Source: Prostheceraeus crozeri | Taxonomy: Eukaryota; Platyhelminthes; Polycladida; Euryleptidae | Direction of reading: 5' to 3' | Length of the DNA: 64,000 bases | Assembly (NCBI GenBank): GCA_907163375.1 | Contig: CAJQUW010012482.1 | Coordinates: forward strand, 62,001 to 126,000 | Shown: positions 1-9,152 of the stretch, piece after piece | How the letters are laid out: each line of letters begins with the position of its first letter | How positions within the stretch are numbered: position 1 is the stretch's first letter | Notes under the pieces: model-generated | Told to the model about the DNA's origin: nothing | Database searches by the model: none | Seen by the model: only the letters and a program-made list of their open reading frames with translations | Made by a program: the position numbers and the translations under genes

Positions 1-446
1 GATGACCAAGAGAAGAATTATTAGAAAACGGTTTTATGTAGGTTCGCCAAACGATATTGCTGACAATGTATCTTGATTGAAAACTTTCAAATATTCTGGT
101 ATATCTCTTCTCAGAGTCAAACTGACAACTTTTGATGACATACAGTTAGTTCTTCAGAAATGTAGATCACTAAGAAATTATAATGAGTTCGCGAATAATA
201 ATTTTTAAATAAATTTTTTCAACGACAATTTCTTGAACTTCAAAGATGATTGCAACGAACACTGGTGAGGATATAAGATAAGATAAGATAAGACAAGAAA
301 CGTATATTTCAATAATTGAAAATCGAGATGACACATAGTTAAAAATTACACAAAATGAGCAGGTAATGGAGCTACATATTAATTAATGATTCGGTGGCAC
401 CTCCTTCGTATCATTTCTATCTTTTCCGTGTTTGACTGGCTCATTT
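1..446. other. No gene seen; short GATAA microsatellite
   Basis: No convincing coding region is seen here. A short run of GATAA units lies at about 271-296. On the minus strand it would sit just beyond the reverse-transcriptase fragment that follows, so it may be the simple-repeat tail of that LINE. This is inference from position only. Confidence 0.4.
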
Positions 447-662
447 CTACAAATAATGGTGCACAGTACCGTACTCGATTACACCGAGTATGACGGCATT
501 ATAAATGGCAATCAACTGTTTCTTCGTGATGTGACTTAGCAACTTCTTGTAAATTCGTTGACATGCTATCCGACTGATGCAATCCACATGCGAGTCCCAG
601 AGAGGATCGGCATTGTAGATCACACCCAGAAGTTCAGAATCCTCAGTTTTACCTATGGGTAG
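447..662 (-). pseudogene. LINE reverse-transcriptase C-terminal fragment
   Basis: About 70 codons on the minus strand read like the region after the catalytic core of CR1/Jockey-type reverse transcriptases. The pattern is LGVIYNADPLWDSHV, then a basic helix, then an IYNAVILGVIEYG segment. The catalytic YADD part is absent. The upstream side is cut by the Tc1 element that starts at 665; the first few codons of the open frame belong to the Tc1 terminal repeat, not to the LINE. The fragment is dead and probably old. Its clade is uncertain. Confidence 0.6.
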
Positions 663-664
663 TA

Positions 665-2301
665 CAGTCCGTTTCATAAAAAGTGGATCATCCTAAAATT
701 TGACTAAATAAAACATAAGTATGATACAGAAAGCATTTTCCATGTTATTTCATGTCCCTAATATATTTAAATGTCCTTATATAATCTGATAAGCTATGAT
801 ACAGTAACGGTTCTTAAGAAGCTAATATTTTGTGGCCCTACCCTTATTGTCAATGACATTACCAATTCGTCTAGGCATTGATTCGATGATATCGTTGATT
901 TTTGACTGATCTAACTTTCTCCACTCTCTTTTTAACAGTGACGTAAGTTGTGATACGCCATCTGTAGGTAGCAGTGAACGACGAACGTTACGTTTTAGAA
1001 TACTCCATACATTTTCTATGGGATTCAGAACAGGAGAACGAGCTGGCCAAGATAATGTCCTAAGCCCTAATTGAGACTTGCATAAGTTGACTCTACTACT
1101 CCTGAGACACGTAGCATTATCATCCATAAATAACCAAGTCGATGGATCACCAAGTTGATCTGTCATTTGGCCAATGTTCATTCGTAAAACATTCACATAG
1201 CGTTCAGAATTCATGGTTCCTTGCTGTATGTGAAGTTCAGAGCGGCCATTGGTCCAAATGCCAGCCCAAATCAGTAGAGTCGCACCACCTTGTACCCGGG
1301 GACGATGTAAATGTCTCGGAATTTCCTGATCAGATTTTATCCATAATCTAAATCGACCATCACTATACTTCAGACGGACTGATGCCTCATCAGACCAGAC
1401 AACCCGATCCCATTGATTTCGCCAGTGACAATGACTCATTGCCCATCTGAGACGTCTTTTTGTATGCTGATCTGATAATTCGATCTGAGAGGGCCTCTTA
1501 CAGGTCTTGAAATTCGACTCAATAAGTCTTCTACGAATAGTGGACTTAGAAATAGACGAGTCTAGTGCAGCCATCTCAGTTAACAAGAGACCTGGATCAA
1601 CTTTAACAAATCTGAAAATTAGGCGGTCTCTACGTACGGCCAGAGCCCTCTTTACGACAGAGTCGAAAATCATCATTATGCCATCGATGCACATTTGTGT
1701 AAGGGACATTTAGTCGCTTGCTTGTAGCTCGCAAAGAAAACCCTAGTTCTAGCAAGGCTGACACTTTGCCTTTTGTGAGTGCGATCTCGTTATTGTTCAT
1801 TTGTGCTTGTATTGTTTTCAACCGGAAAGAGATAGATTTCTAGCTGAAAGCAATCAGGAGTGCTGCCAACACCACCGCAACGAAGTCAGGAAGCTATGGA
1901 ACATGAAGTCCAGTTAATCACATGTAGCAGTTACATTATTGTTGATGAATAATGGTGCTATACTGGCTCTGATTGACCGATTTTAATTATTTTTGTTTTG
2001 CTTGATAGCTTTTGGCTTGTAGAACAACATATTACATAACAAAGGAAACAAATGTAATTTTATAAGAGTGAGGTATGATTTTGTGTAACATTGCTAAATG
2101 AAGATCAAATTATCTACTACTTTTTATCTATAACAGGAAAACAACTCAATATTCATGCTTGAAATTTCCAACAATGATATTACTAAGCACAACTGACATA
2201 TCTTCCAAATTTCAGAGAAATTCGTTCAAGTTTGGCGGAGTTAGACAAAGTTGAAGTTAATGCGATGTTTAAGGGTGATCCATTTTTTATGAAACAATCT
2301 G
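665..2301 (-). mobile_element. Tc1-type DNA transposon (DD34E), 1637 bp
   Basis: The ends are inverted repeats of about 30 bp. The left begins CAGTCCGTTTCATAAAAAG; the right, reverse-complemented, begins CAGATTGTTTCATAAAAAA. Both run on into TGGATCA-CCT. The dinucleotide TA lies directly outside each end (663-664 and 2302-2303), the target duplication of Tc1/mariner elements. One minus-strand transposase frame fills the middle. The length is typical of Tc1. A few mismatches between the ends and one frameshift in the transposase suggest a moderately old, inactive copy. Confidence 0.9.
822..1821 (-). pseudogene. Tc1-like transposase, frameshifted
   Basis: The transposase cuts and pastes the surrounding element. 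The N-terminal helix-turn-helix (KGKVSALLELGFSLRATSK, then NVPYTNVHRW) lies in one frame from 1821. The rest lies in another frame down to 822, so there is one frameshift near 1690. The DDE triad is visible: Asp in VVWSDEAS, Asp in FMDDNATCL, and Glu in SPVLNPIENVW. The last two are separated by 34 residues, the Tc1 spacing. The motif usually read as QDNAPCH appears as DDNATCL. The C-terminus is complete, ending NKGRATKY close to the left terminal repeat. It cannot make a full protein without frameshift suppression. Confidence 0.88.
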
Positions 2302-2303
2302 TA

Positions 2304-2660
2304 GTAGAGTGAAAATTAAAGCGAGAACGCATGTCACTCGCTCCGAGTAGGCACAGAACAACTCAAGCGATATGAAGCACTTTTATTTAATCGGCCAATA
2401 TTTCGACTATCAATCTTCTTCGGGGCCTACAAGACATATTTAAAGTAGTTCACGTAGGAGAAAAACGTTATATAACCCGGATAGTCTTACCTTTAGACCG
2501 GTAGATACAAATGTGAATGGACAAGCTGCAGTGAACATATTTTAATAATGCATGTGGTTTTAACAATAGCAGAACAGCAAAATGTCTCAATTGTATGACC
2601 GTGACATAGCGAGGATGACAAAATCGAATCATAGAAATCTCTGTTGCATGGATCTCGAAA
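2304..2660. other. Unassigned repeat DNA with a retroelement-end-like motif
   Basis: On the minus strand, 2380-2430 reads GGCCCCGAAGAAGATTGATA, then GTCGAAATATTGGCC and an AATAAA. This resembles the GGCCC-GAAGATG...CGAAACGTTGGC motif common at Penelope-like element ends. No protein supports the assignment. Nothing else is recognised. Confidence 0.3.
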
Positions 2661-2662
2661 TA

Positions 2663-4052
2663 CAAGGTGATTCAAAAGTCGCCATACATAGGGAAAATAC
2701 AAAAATATGTCGCCAAGTTCTTGCGTGGTGTAATCTTGAGATTATTTGTACAGATATACGTGTATTTCCGTGAATTACGTTAGAATTCATTATTGTACAT
2801 TGACCGATTAATTACATCTTGGTTGCAGTGTGGTGGATTTGATAGGACATTTTTTGACATCCATGTGCACAGAGTTGTATGATATCAAGAGTTGCATGTA
2901 TGAATGATGCTGAATTCACACATGCTTTGTTCCAAAGCTAAGGCTTCGTAGTTCATAGTCATCGATTTCGATATTGTTCTTCTGAGTCTTGAGAGGTGAT
3001 TAGTATTCGTAGAAATCGAAATGGTTAAAAGCAAAGTCAGAATGCGGTCAGGTGAATGCAAAGTCAGGTCACTCTTGTCTTGTCTGCAATGCCTTTGTCA
3101 AAAGAAGAGCGTATCGAAATTGTTCTCCTATCTGGAACGGGAAGCTGTCGCAAGGTTGCTGCAGAATTCAACGCACGGCACAGCGGCGGTTCATAGGTCA
3201 CTCACGATGCTGTCGCAAAACTCATCGCCAAGTTCAAGGAAACTGAGAGCGTGGAAGATAGAAAAAGAAGTGGTCGTCCACGTACATCAACTGATGAGGA
3301 CACCGCTACGAATGTTCTGGCCGCTTTCGCCAACAGTTCAACCAAAAGTACACGTCGGTTGTCTGCAGAAATCGGAGTCAGTCAGTCCAACATCGTCCGC
3401 ATTACGAAGGAGAACAAGTGGCATCCGTTTAAGATCCAAATGATGCAGCACCTTATCGAGGACGACCCGGACCGTCGCATGGAGTTTTGCGAGTGGGCCA
3501 TTTCCGAGATGGACAAGGACTCTGACTTCTCCAGTGGAATCCTTTTTTCGGACGAGGCCAACTTTTATGTCAATGGAGAAGTTAACCGGCAAAACATTCG
3601 ATACCGGAGTGATGTCAATCCGCACTGGATGGATCCATCGAAGATGCAAGGTGCCCAGAGGTCGATGGTGTGGTGCGGATTGTGGAATATCAGGATAATT
3701 GGACATTTTTTCTTCGAAGACAGCTTGACTGCTGAAAGATATCTAAAGCTTCTTGCAAAGGATGTCATGCCATCCCTTTTGACGGAAGACGGAGATTTTC
3801 CTACGTATTTCCAACAGGATGGTTCTCCTCCCCATTATGGACTTTGTGTTCGTTGATGGTTGGACCAACAATTTCCGGGCCATTGGATCGGCCGCAGAGG
3901 TCCAGTGGAATGGCCGCCGAGCTCACCAGATCTCTCACCGCTTGACTTTTATTTGCGGGGCCATTTGAAGGCTATGGTGTACCGCGTCAAGCTGAGAGAT
4001 TTGGAACACCTGAAGAACCGGATTCGTGAAGCCTGCAGTAGCATTTCACCTG
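2663..4052 (+). mobile_element. mariner-type transposon, DD41D group, 3' truncated
   Basis: The left end follows a TA (2661-2662) and starts CAAGGTGATTCAAAAGTC, a typical mariner-type terminus. A plus-strand transposase follows. At 4053 the sequence changes abruptly to the AGTAGTAAG terminus of the Polinton, so the right inverted repeat is missing. The other half was not found beyond the Polinton's right end at 26009. Confidence 0.75.
3089..4052 (+). pseudogene. DD41D mariner transposase, truncated, with stops
   Basis: The best start is the ATG at 3089, giving MPLSKEERIEIVLLSGTG. An N-terminal helix-turn-helix is followed by the linker RKRSGRPRTS and a DDE-type domain. Catalytic aspartates are seen in FSDEANFYV, in YFQQDGSPPHY, and in WPPSSPDLSPLDFYL. 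The last two are 41 residues apart, the DD41D spacing described for rosa/Visitor elements, with the typical WIGRRGPVEWPP block between. Two in-frame stops are visible: TAG at 3194 and TGA at 3854. The protein is cut where the Polinton begins, losing its last tens of residues. A longer frame at 3021-3443 is a shadow. Confidence 0.82.
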
Positions 4053-5480
4053 AGTAGTAAGCAAACCTCCACAATAAACACAGCGCCCCCCCCCCTCGGG
4101 AGAGAGTCTTGGTCGACCGTCCAGGTTGACTTGGGCGGCTGACCAGGTTGGCAGATGTTGAAAAACGACGGAGTTAACGGTGAATTTGGGATGTTTTGGG
4201 TTCTAGCGTCTAAACGGCTGCTCCAATGGCAGATCTGAGATCAGATTTGGAATCAGCGTGAAATTCTGCATCGGTAGGGTGATTTCCAGCTTAATCGGCG
4301 AGAAAAAATTTTCAAAATTTTTCCGAAAAACGACAGAGTTAACGGGGAATTTGGGATGTTTTTGGGCTGTAGAGCCAAAACGAAGCATCGGATGGGAAAA
4401 CGGAGGTCAGACTCAGATTCAGCGTCAAATTCTGCATCGGTAGAGTGATTTCCAGCTCCATCGGAGAGAAAAAATTTTTGGGACGTCCCCCCACTCCTCG
4501 GCAGCGTTGCTTCCAACTTTGGTTCTAGAGATCGTAGAAAGTCGTTCAATGGCTCGTTTGAAAGCTAAGAGTGAGACAAATTCAGTGAAACAAACGGCTT
4601 GTTCATATCTGTCTTTGTTTAGATGTGAGACACCATTTAATATTTGTGAAATTGGCGAAAAACGACAAGAGTTAACGGCGAATTTGGGATGTTTTGGGCT
4701 CTAGCGTATAAACGGCTGCTCCAATGGCAGATCTGAGATCAGATTTGGAATCAGCGTGAAATTCTGCATCGGTAGGGTGATTTCCAGCTTAATCGGCGAG
4801 AAAAAATTTTCAAAATTTTTCCGAAAAACGACAGAGTTAACGGGGAATTTGGGATGTTTTTGGGCTGTAGAGCCAAAACGAAGCATCGGATGGGAAAACG
4901 GAGGTCAGACTCAGATTCAGCGTCAAATTCTGCATCGGTAGATTGATTTCCAGCTCCATCGGAGAGAAAAAATTTTTGGGACGTCCCCCCACTCCTCGGC
5001 AGCGTTGCTTCCAACTTTGGTTCTAGAGATCGTAGAAAGTCGTTCAATGGCTCGTTTGAAAGCTAAGAGTGAGACAAATTCAGTGAAACAAACGGCTTGT
5101 TCATATCTGTCTTTGTTTAGATGTGAGACACCATTTAATATTTGTGAAATTGGCGAAAAACGACAAGAGTTAACGGCGAATTTGGGATGTTTTGGGCTCT
5201 AGCGTCTAAACGGCTGCTCCAATGGCAGATCTGAGATCAGATTTGGAATCAGCGTGAAATTCTGCATCGGTAGGGTGATTTCCAGCTTAATCGGTGAGAA
5301 AAAATTTTCAAAATTTTCCCGAAAAACGACAGAGTTAACGGCGAAATTCGGATGTTTTTGGGCTGTAATGCCAAACCGAAGCATCGGATGGGAAAACGGA
5401 GGTCAGGTTCGGATTCAGCGTCAAATTCTGCATCGACATAGTGAATTTCCAGCTCAATCGGACCTCTAGAATCGGTGATA
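4053..5480. repeat. Left terminal repeat of element 1 with 498-bp tandem units
   Basis: After the terminal motif and an AGCGCCCCC tract, a unit of 498 bp is repeated about 2.7 times (equivalent points 4203, 4701 and 5199). Each full unit has an AT-rich stretch, a C-tract followed by CGGCAGCG, then CCAACTTTGGTTCTAGAG. Inverted relatives occur at the right end of element 1 (about 25550-25640). More distant relatives form the ends of element 2. Open frames inside are repeat artefacts. Confidence 0.85.
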
Positions 5481-5534
5481 GAAGCGCTTAAACTTTTCGA
5501 TGATTAAGATTACGTCATCAGCTGATCGCCACAA

Positions 5535-6245
5535 ACTATACGTATAAGCTGGGAACCGAATGAGACTTTTCATTAAGACGAGAGATTGTCAAAGGTAGGT
5601 CGTCTCTCTAAAGCTCCGATGATAGCATCGGAAATTCCAAATTCGACTTAGAAAATTTCATTGCTGATATCAGCTAAGGCGTCAGACTTAAAGGTTAGCC
5701 AGGAGATGGCCTTAGTCTCCAGGCCATAAAAGACTCCAAAACTTTAAAGGCTTGTAACTTTGCTTCTACAAGTCCTTTTGACTTGATTCAAAAAAGATTC
5801 GATCGCTATTAATCAGACCTATATTTACAAACTCCTTATGAAACTTTATAAGTAGTGCTACATGCCGAAAAATTTAAATTAGCTATTTTTGGTGATTTTT
5901 CGGGGTTTTCAAACCTTCTGATTTCAATAAAGACCTTTATAAAGTTGTCAGAGGCGAGCTTCGGCTCGAGACTTGCTTCCTGATGTAAATAACTCCACCG
6001 GTTTTCATGTCAAAATCGGGGTCCGAATACCAACACAGTGATATGACGCACGCTCTGTCCGCGGGAGGTTGGATTTGAGGGCCGAGGCCTTGGAGTCGGG
6101 ATAAGATCCCCTCTGAGTAATGCCTGTAACGGATTCATCAGCCTAGCTTGTCTATCCTCAAGTATTGAATGACACATTAGTTGTATTTTTAAAATGATTG
6201 TCAATGTTACTTGTCAGTAATTCTATTTTATCTTTCCTTCTACAG
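5535..6245 (+). promoter_or_regulatory. Probable promoter, non-coding exon and 5' intron of the left-end gene
   Basis: A TATA-like CGTATAAG lies at about 5541-5548. A splice donor AAAG|GTAGGT follows at 5594/5595 and a strong acceptor TTTCCTTCTACAG ends at 6245, four bases before an ATG. The same layout (TATA, tiny leader exon, ~0.6-kb intron, ATG) precedes the homologous gene in element 2 at 31126-31767. Just inside the intron is a small hairpin, TCCGATG-ATAG-CATCGGA. Splicing is inferred, not shown. Confidence 0.5.
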
Positions 6246-6248
6246 AAT

Positions 6249-7790
6249 ATGGGAGGCAACTCAAAATTTCTATTTAAAAAGTGCTCTTGTGGAGAGTAGT
6301 GATGAAAATTTTCGGGAAAATTTTGAATCAAAATTTTTCGTGGAAAATTATGGAAAAAATTGCAAAATTTTGGAAAATTTTGAAAGTTTTGATTTTTTGA
6401 TAGGCCCTATAATTTGAGCGCTTCCACTTCCGAAGCAGCTACGTGCCAATATCTTGGGTCTAAAAATCTTGATTTCATTATTTCGATTAAAGCGATCGTA
6501 GCAATACGAGTTCCGTCCGCGGATTTTCGAACATTCCCTTGCCACCAGTGGCTTTAGCATTTTTAATTATCGCACAGACACCGTTTGGGATAACGTGAAT
6601 CTTGCTTTACAATAGGGGTATACTTTCATGCAATGTGAAGGATCTGGAGCAAAAATAATGAACTTCATTTTGGAGTTTGCTAATTGTTGGCTTGAAAGTT
6701 AAGCTTTATTATGCAGCGTTGATCATAGTGATGTAAATTCTCCATGTGTTGATGAACATGTAATGATCGAGCACACAGTCCACGCAGCATTCATGAGCGG
6801 CCATATTGGAAGACATAAAGACTGCAAACTCGTGAGATATTTGGAAACTGAAGATATCTGTGATGAATAAAATAATATCTATGATAGCTTCAAACTTCTG
6901 GCGCATCATCCGATATCTTCGTTGAGGATGCACATCCTCCATTTCTAGTTCACATGGTTCAGATAGTTCCAAATTGATTTCAGATCTGCCCAAATGAATT
7001 TCAGATATGATCCAGATGAATTGGAGATCTCCATTTGAAATAAAGATCCTTTCAAAGTTGAGCTTGTGACAGATGTCTGAGAAATCCATGTTATGCCTGA
7101 AATTCATTTGGAAAGATCTGAAATAGACATGGAAAAGGTGCAGTTGGTACCAAAAGTTAACATACAGGGATGATAGAGAAGTTTTCGGACTTTTAATACT
7201 ACATAGTCTTTTCAAACGACTATAATAAGTCTCCAAAGCAGAAGAAAAAATGTCAATCACCGAAAAATAAATTTCAAAATTTTCCATTTGCATCACTAGG
7301 AGAGATTAAGAGAGGCGGCGAATTTAGACGCCACATCAATAAATATAAAAATGCTCCTCACTTTCACGAGGAAAGAGCTGTTATTTCCGGCTGCATACAT
7401 TGCCTAAAATTTTTAAAAGGTAAGGACCATACCGCATTTGACACTGCTCACGCCGAATGTCCAATTAAGAAGGCTGCCAACTACACGTCATCCGACATCG
7501 GCAAATTAATCGCGCTCTATTTCGAGCAAACATCTTTCGATTTAGACGCAGAATTGCAAGATGCAATTGATGCCATCTTGTCTCCTACTGCTCCGACCAC
7601 ACAACATCTAAGTGGATCGGAAAGCTGAGACGACTCCGATTCTGAGGAGGTCGTCATTGATAGGAAAGTGGAAGACATAGGAAAACCATCAAACCAGTCT
7701 TCCCCTATAAAGAAAGCGATCACGCAGCAGTCTTCCCCAGTAAAGAAGGGGATGAAGCAGCAAACGATGACGTGTAGCATCCGGCACTCT
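6249..7790 (+). pseudogene. Zinc-binding Ser/acidic protein remnant, interrupted by an insertion
   Basis: Plus-strand coding sequence starts at an ATG (MGGNSKFLFKKCSCGE) and resumes after a 1-kb insertion. It contains Cys/His spacing suited to a zinc site (HFHEERAVISGCIHC...H...H..C), then a Ser/Asp-rich stretch and two SSP-KK motifs. Similar architecture and position mark it as the counterpart of the element 2 gene at 31771-33106. Its function is unknown; the basic SPKK-type motifs hint at DNA contact. It is a fossil gene with the insertion and at least one further lesion. The 3' limit is uncertain and overlaps a minus-strand gene. Confidence 0.55.
6297..7298. mobile_element. 1,002-bp inverted-repeat element nested in element 1
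   Basis: The ends are TAGTGATGAAAATTTTC on the left and, reverse-complemented, TAGTGATGCAAATGGAAAA on the right. Both continue with AAAATTTTGAA-like sequence. GGAGAG flanks both sides (6291-6296 and 7299-7304), a perfect 6-bp duplication. It looks like a non-autonomous DNA transposon. The ends resemble some hAT termini, but the 6-bp duplication does not fit hAT, so the superfamily is open. A 195-codon minus-strand frame begins inside its terminal repeat and has no recognisable features. Confidence 0.75.
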
Positions 7791-7982
7791 TCTGAGTCGC
7801 GTCGTCTTTGGTGTGAACTCGCCCTCACTCCATACAACTTGGCTGATGTCACTTTTGTTACCACTCTTCTCCTCGACATTGGCGATTTTGGGTTTATTCT
7901 CACTGTTCACATCCTCGTCCCATTCATCGATAACTTCGAAAATTTTGCAGAAAATATTCAAGGCTTCAGAAGAATTTGCCAT
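7689..7982 (-). CDS. Small WDED/WTP-family protein
   Basis: The start ATG at 7982 (MANSSEALNIF) is chosen because a TATA box lies at about 8034-8039. The longer frame from 8066 would begin upstream of it. The core reads EVIDEWDED, then DISQVVWSEGEFTPKTTR and LRRVPDA. The same signature, DEWDED...IIWTDEVWTPNTTR.RKVPDAP, occurs in element 2 at 33742-33996, and its second half occurs in the short ORF at 8183. No known domain is recognised. It is acidic and Trp-rich at the N-terminus and basic after the core. After the core the sequence diverges from the element 2 copy, so the C-terminus may not be original. It overlaps the plus-strand remnant at 7303-7790. Confidence 0.6.
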   Translation of the reverse strand: MANSSEALNIFCKIFEVIDEWDEDVNSENKPKIANVEEKSGNKSDISQVVWSEGEFTPKTTRLRRVPDATRHRLLLHPLLYWGRLLRDRFLYRGRLV

Positions 7983-8007
7983 ACTAGACTGTTCGATCGT
8001 ATGATGT

Positions 8008-8100
8008 GAATGAGAAGTGCTGCAATCTTCTGATTTATACAGGATATTCAACAATACTTTCCTCAACAGCCAGTCAGAATCACTCTAATTTAGATAAAGA
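8008..8100 (-). promoter_or_regulatory. Conserved TATA promoter of the WDED gene
   Basis: On the minus strand, TATAAATCAGAAGATTG (from 8039) is followed by CAGCACTTCTCATTCA. About 30 bases upstream is GGCTGTTGAGG. The element 2 copy has nearly the same block at about 33660-33730 (TATATAAGCCAGAAGATTG, then TAGCGCTTCTCATTCA). Conservation over about 80 bases in non-coding DNA points to promoter function. Confidence 0.65.
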
Positions 8101-8182
8101 CTGTTAAAGTCAGAAGATTGCAAGATATGTCAATCTCAGCTAAAATGACAATTTTGTGATCGTCAGTGAGTGCGGTGAAGGC

Positions 8183-8305
8183 ATGAGTAGTCAGGAGAGC
8201 GGCAACAAAACTGTAGGAATTATCTGGACAGACGAAGAGTGGACACCGAAAACAACTCGTGAGAGAAGAGTGTCAGATGCTCCCAAACGATCAAGTATGC
8301 TTTGA
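8183..8305 (+). CDS. 40-residue WTP-motif micro-protein
   Basis: A short open frame from ATG at 8183 to TGA at 8303 reads MSSQESGNKTVG, then IIWTDEEWTPKTTR and ERRVSDAP. It lacks the WDED half but keeps the IIWTDE-WTP-TTR-RRV-DAP half seen at 7689-7982 (minus) and at 33742-33996. It is either a separate micro-gene or an exon. Its purely protein-level match to the other copies argues that it was coding. Function unknown. Confidence 0.55.
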   Translation: MSSQESGNKTVGIIWTDEEWTPKTTRERRVSDAPKRSSML

Positions 8306-8522
8306 TTTTAAATAAATCTAAAGAACCACATGTCACTACTTTTTGATATTTTCCCTCAGTGATTGACGTAGTATTTCGGAAAAATGATAGTGTCTAGCAT
8401 CAGCTGCTATGATTTATACTGAGCTGTCAAATGATTAGATTTTCACTATGATGTTGATGACTACATTACCCAGAAATAGGTGAAAACAAACAGATATAAC
8501 AAATGAAATATATATTCAGAAA

Positions 8523-8858
8523 TTACAAATAATTTAGAAGTTCTTCAGTACTGATATTGTCCCACAGCGATTCACAGTTACTACAGTCACGTTTCAGTTG
8601 TCGCAGTCTTTCCTCCGCTGCAGCCAGCACACCAAAGACGTACTTCCATTCCACTTCGTTTCTGGGTTGGGACGATGGGCTGTACCATCTCCGTATGTCA
8701 TGGAGAAGACTGATATCATCCTCCTTCGACACATCCTCCTTGTTGTATAGTAGGTACTTCCACCTCACATACACCATTTCCATCTCCTCTTCCTCAGTCA
8801 GAGACGGATACTCCAAGCTTGGAATATCCTCCACTGTTTTCTTCTTCTCCAGCTTCAC
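8523..8858 (-). CDS. Unrecognised 111-residue acidic protein
   Basis: An open frame reading MKLEKKKTVEDIPSLEYPSL, an acidic run (TEEEEMEM), then VYVRWKYLLYNKEDV and RRWYSPSSQPRNEVEWKYVFG. It ends in a charged, probably helical tail (EERLRQLKRDCSNCESLW). The composition looks like a real protein, with many Trp, Tyr, Glu and Arg. It lies between the WTP micro-gene and the polymerase promoter and is transcribed away from the polymerase. I recognise no family and no copy in element 2. The antisense plus-strand frame at 8557-8943 is Ser-rich and looks like a shadow. Confidence 0.45.
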   Translation of the reverse strand: MKLEKKKTVEDIPSLEYPSLTEEEEMEMVYVRWKYLLYNKEDVSKEDDISLLHDIRRWYSPSSQPRNEVEWKYVFGVLAAAEERLRQLKRDCSNCESLWDNISTEELLNYL

Positions 8859-8978
8859 CTTCTATGGAGCGGGAGGGCAAGTTGATGTGTCCACGGAGAG
8901 AGTTGCTGTTGGTGAATTCGTGACATCAAATTGTATGCTATAAACTTGATTTCTAAGTGTTTAAGTACAGGTAAGTAG

Positions 8979-9027
8979 CCAATCAAATGAATAGCCAATG
9001 AATGCCGAGTATGAGAGTATATAAAAG
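8979..9027 (+). promoter_or_regulatory. TATA/CCAAT promoter of the polymerase gene
   Basis: Two CCAAT boxes (8979-8983 and 8995-8999) precede TATATAAAAG at 9018-9027, about 130 bases before the start codon at 9153. Other promoters in elements 1 and 2 have similar TATA and CCAAT spacing. Confidence 0.7.
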
Positions 9028-9152
9028 GGGGGAAGCAGACTTATTTTTCATTCTATATTTGATACGTATTGAGAATAAGTGAAGTCTCTATTTTGATAAA
9101 CTATACAATTTTCTGACATTGAAGTATCATACTTAAACTTGTTTTTGTTGAA

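Noticed and set aside
2304-2340. Continuation of the LINE reverse transcriptase across the Tc1 insertion
   Set aside because: The frame stays open briefly after removing the Tc1, but no expected motif appears and a different repeat motif starts by 2380.
4203-5469. Repeated open frames of 60-100 codons in the 498-bp units on both strands
   Set aside because: They repeat with the unit, occur on both strands, have no protein features and share stop-free AT/C-tract sequence; repeat artefacts.
6709-7296. 195-codon minus-strand frame
   Set aside because: Begins in the terminal repeat of the nested 1-kb element and has no transposase or other motifs; likely chance.
8557-8943. 128-codon plus-strand Ser-rich frame
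   Set aside because: Antisense to the better-looking acidic 111-codon frame; composition typical of a shadow.
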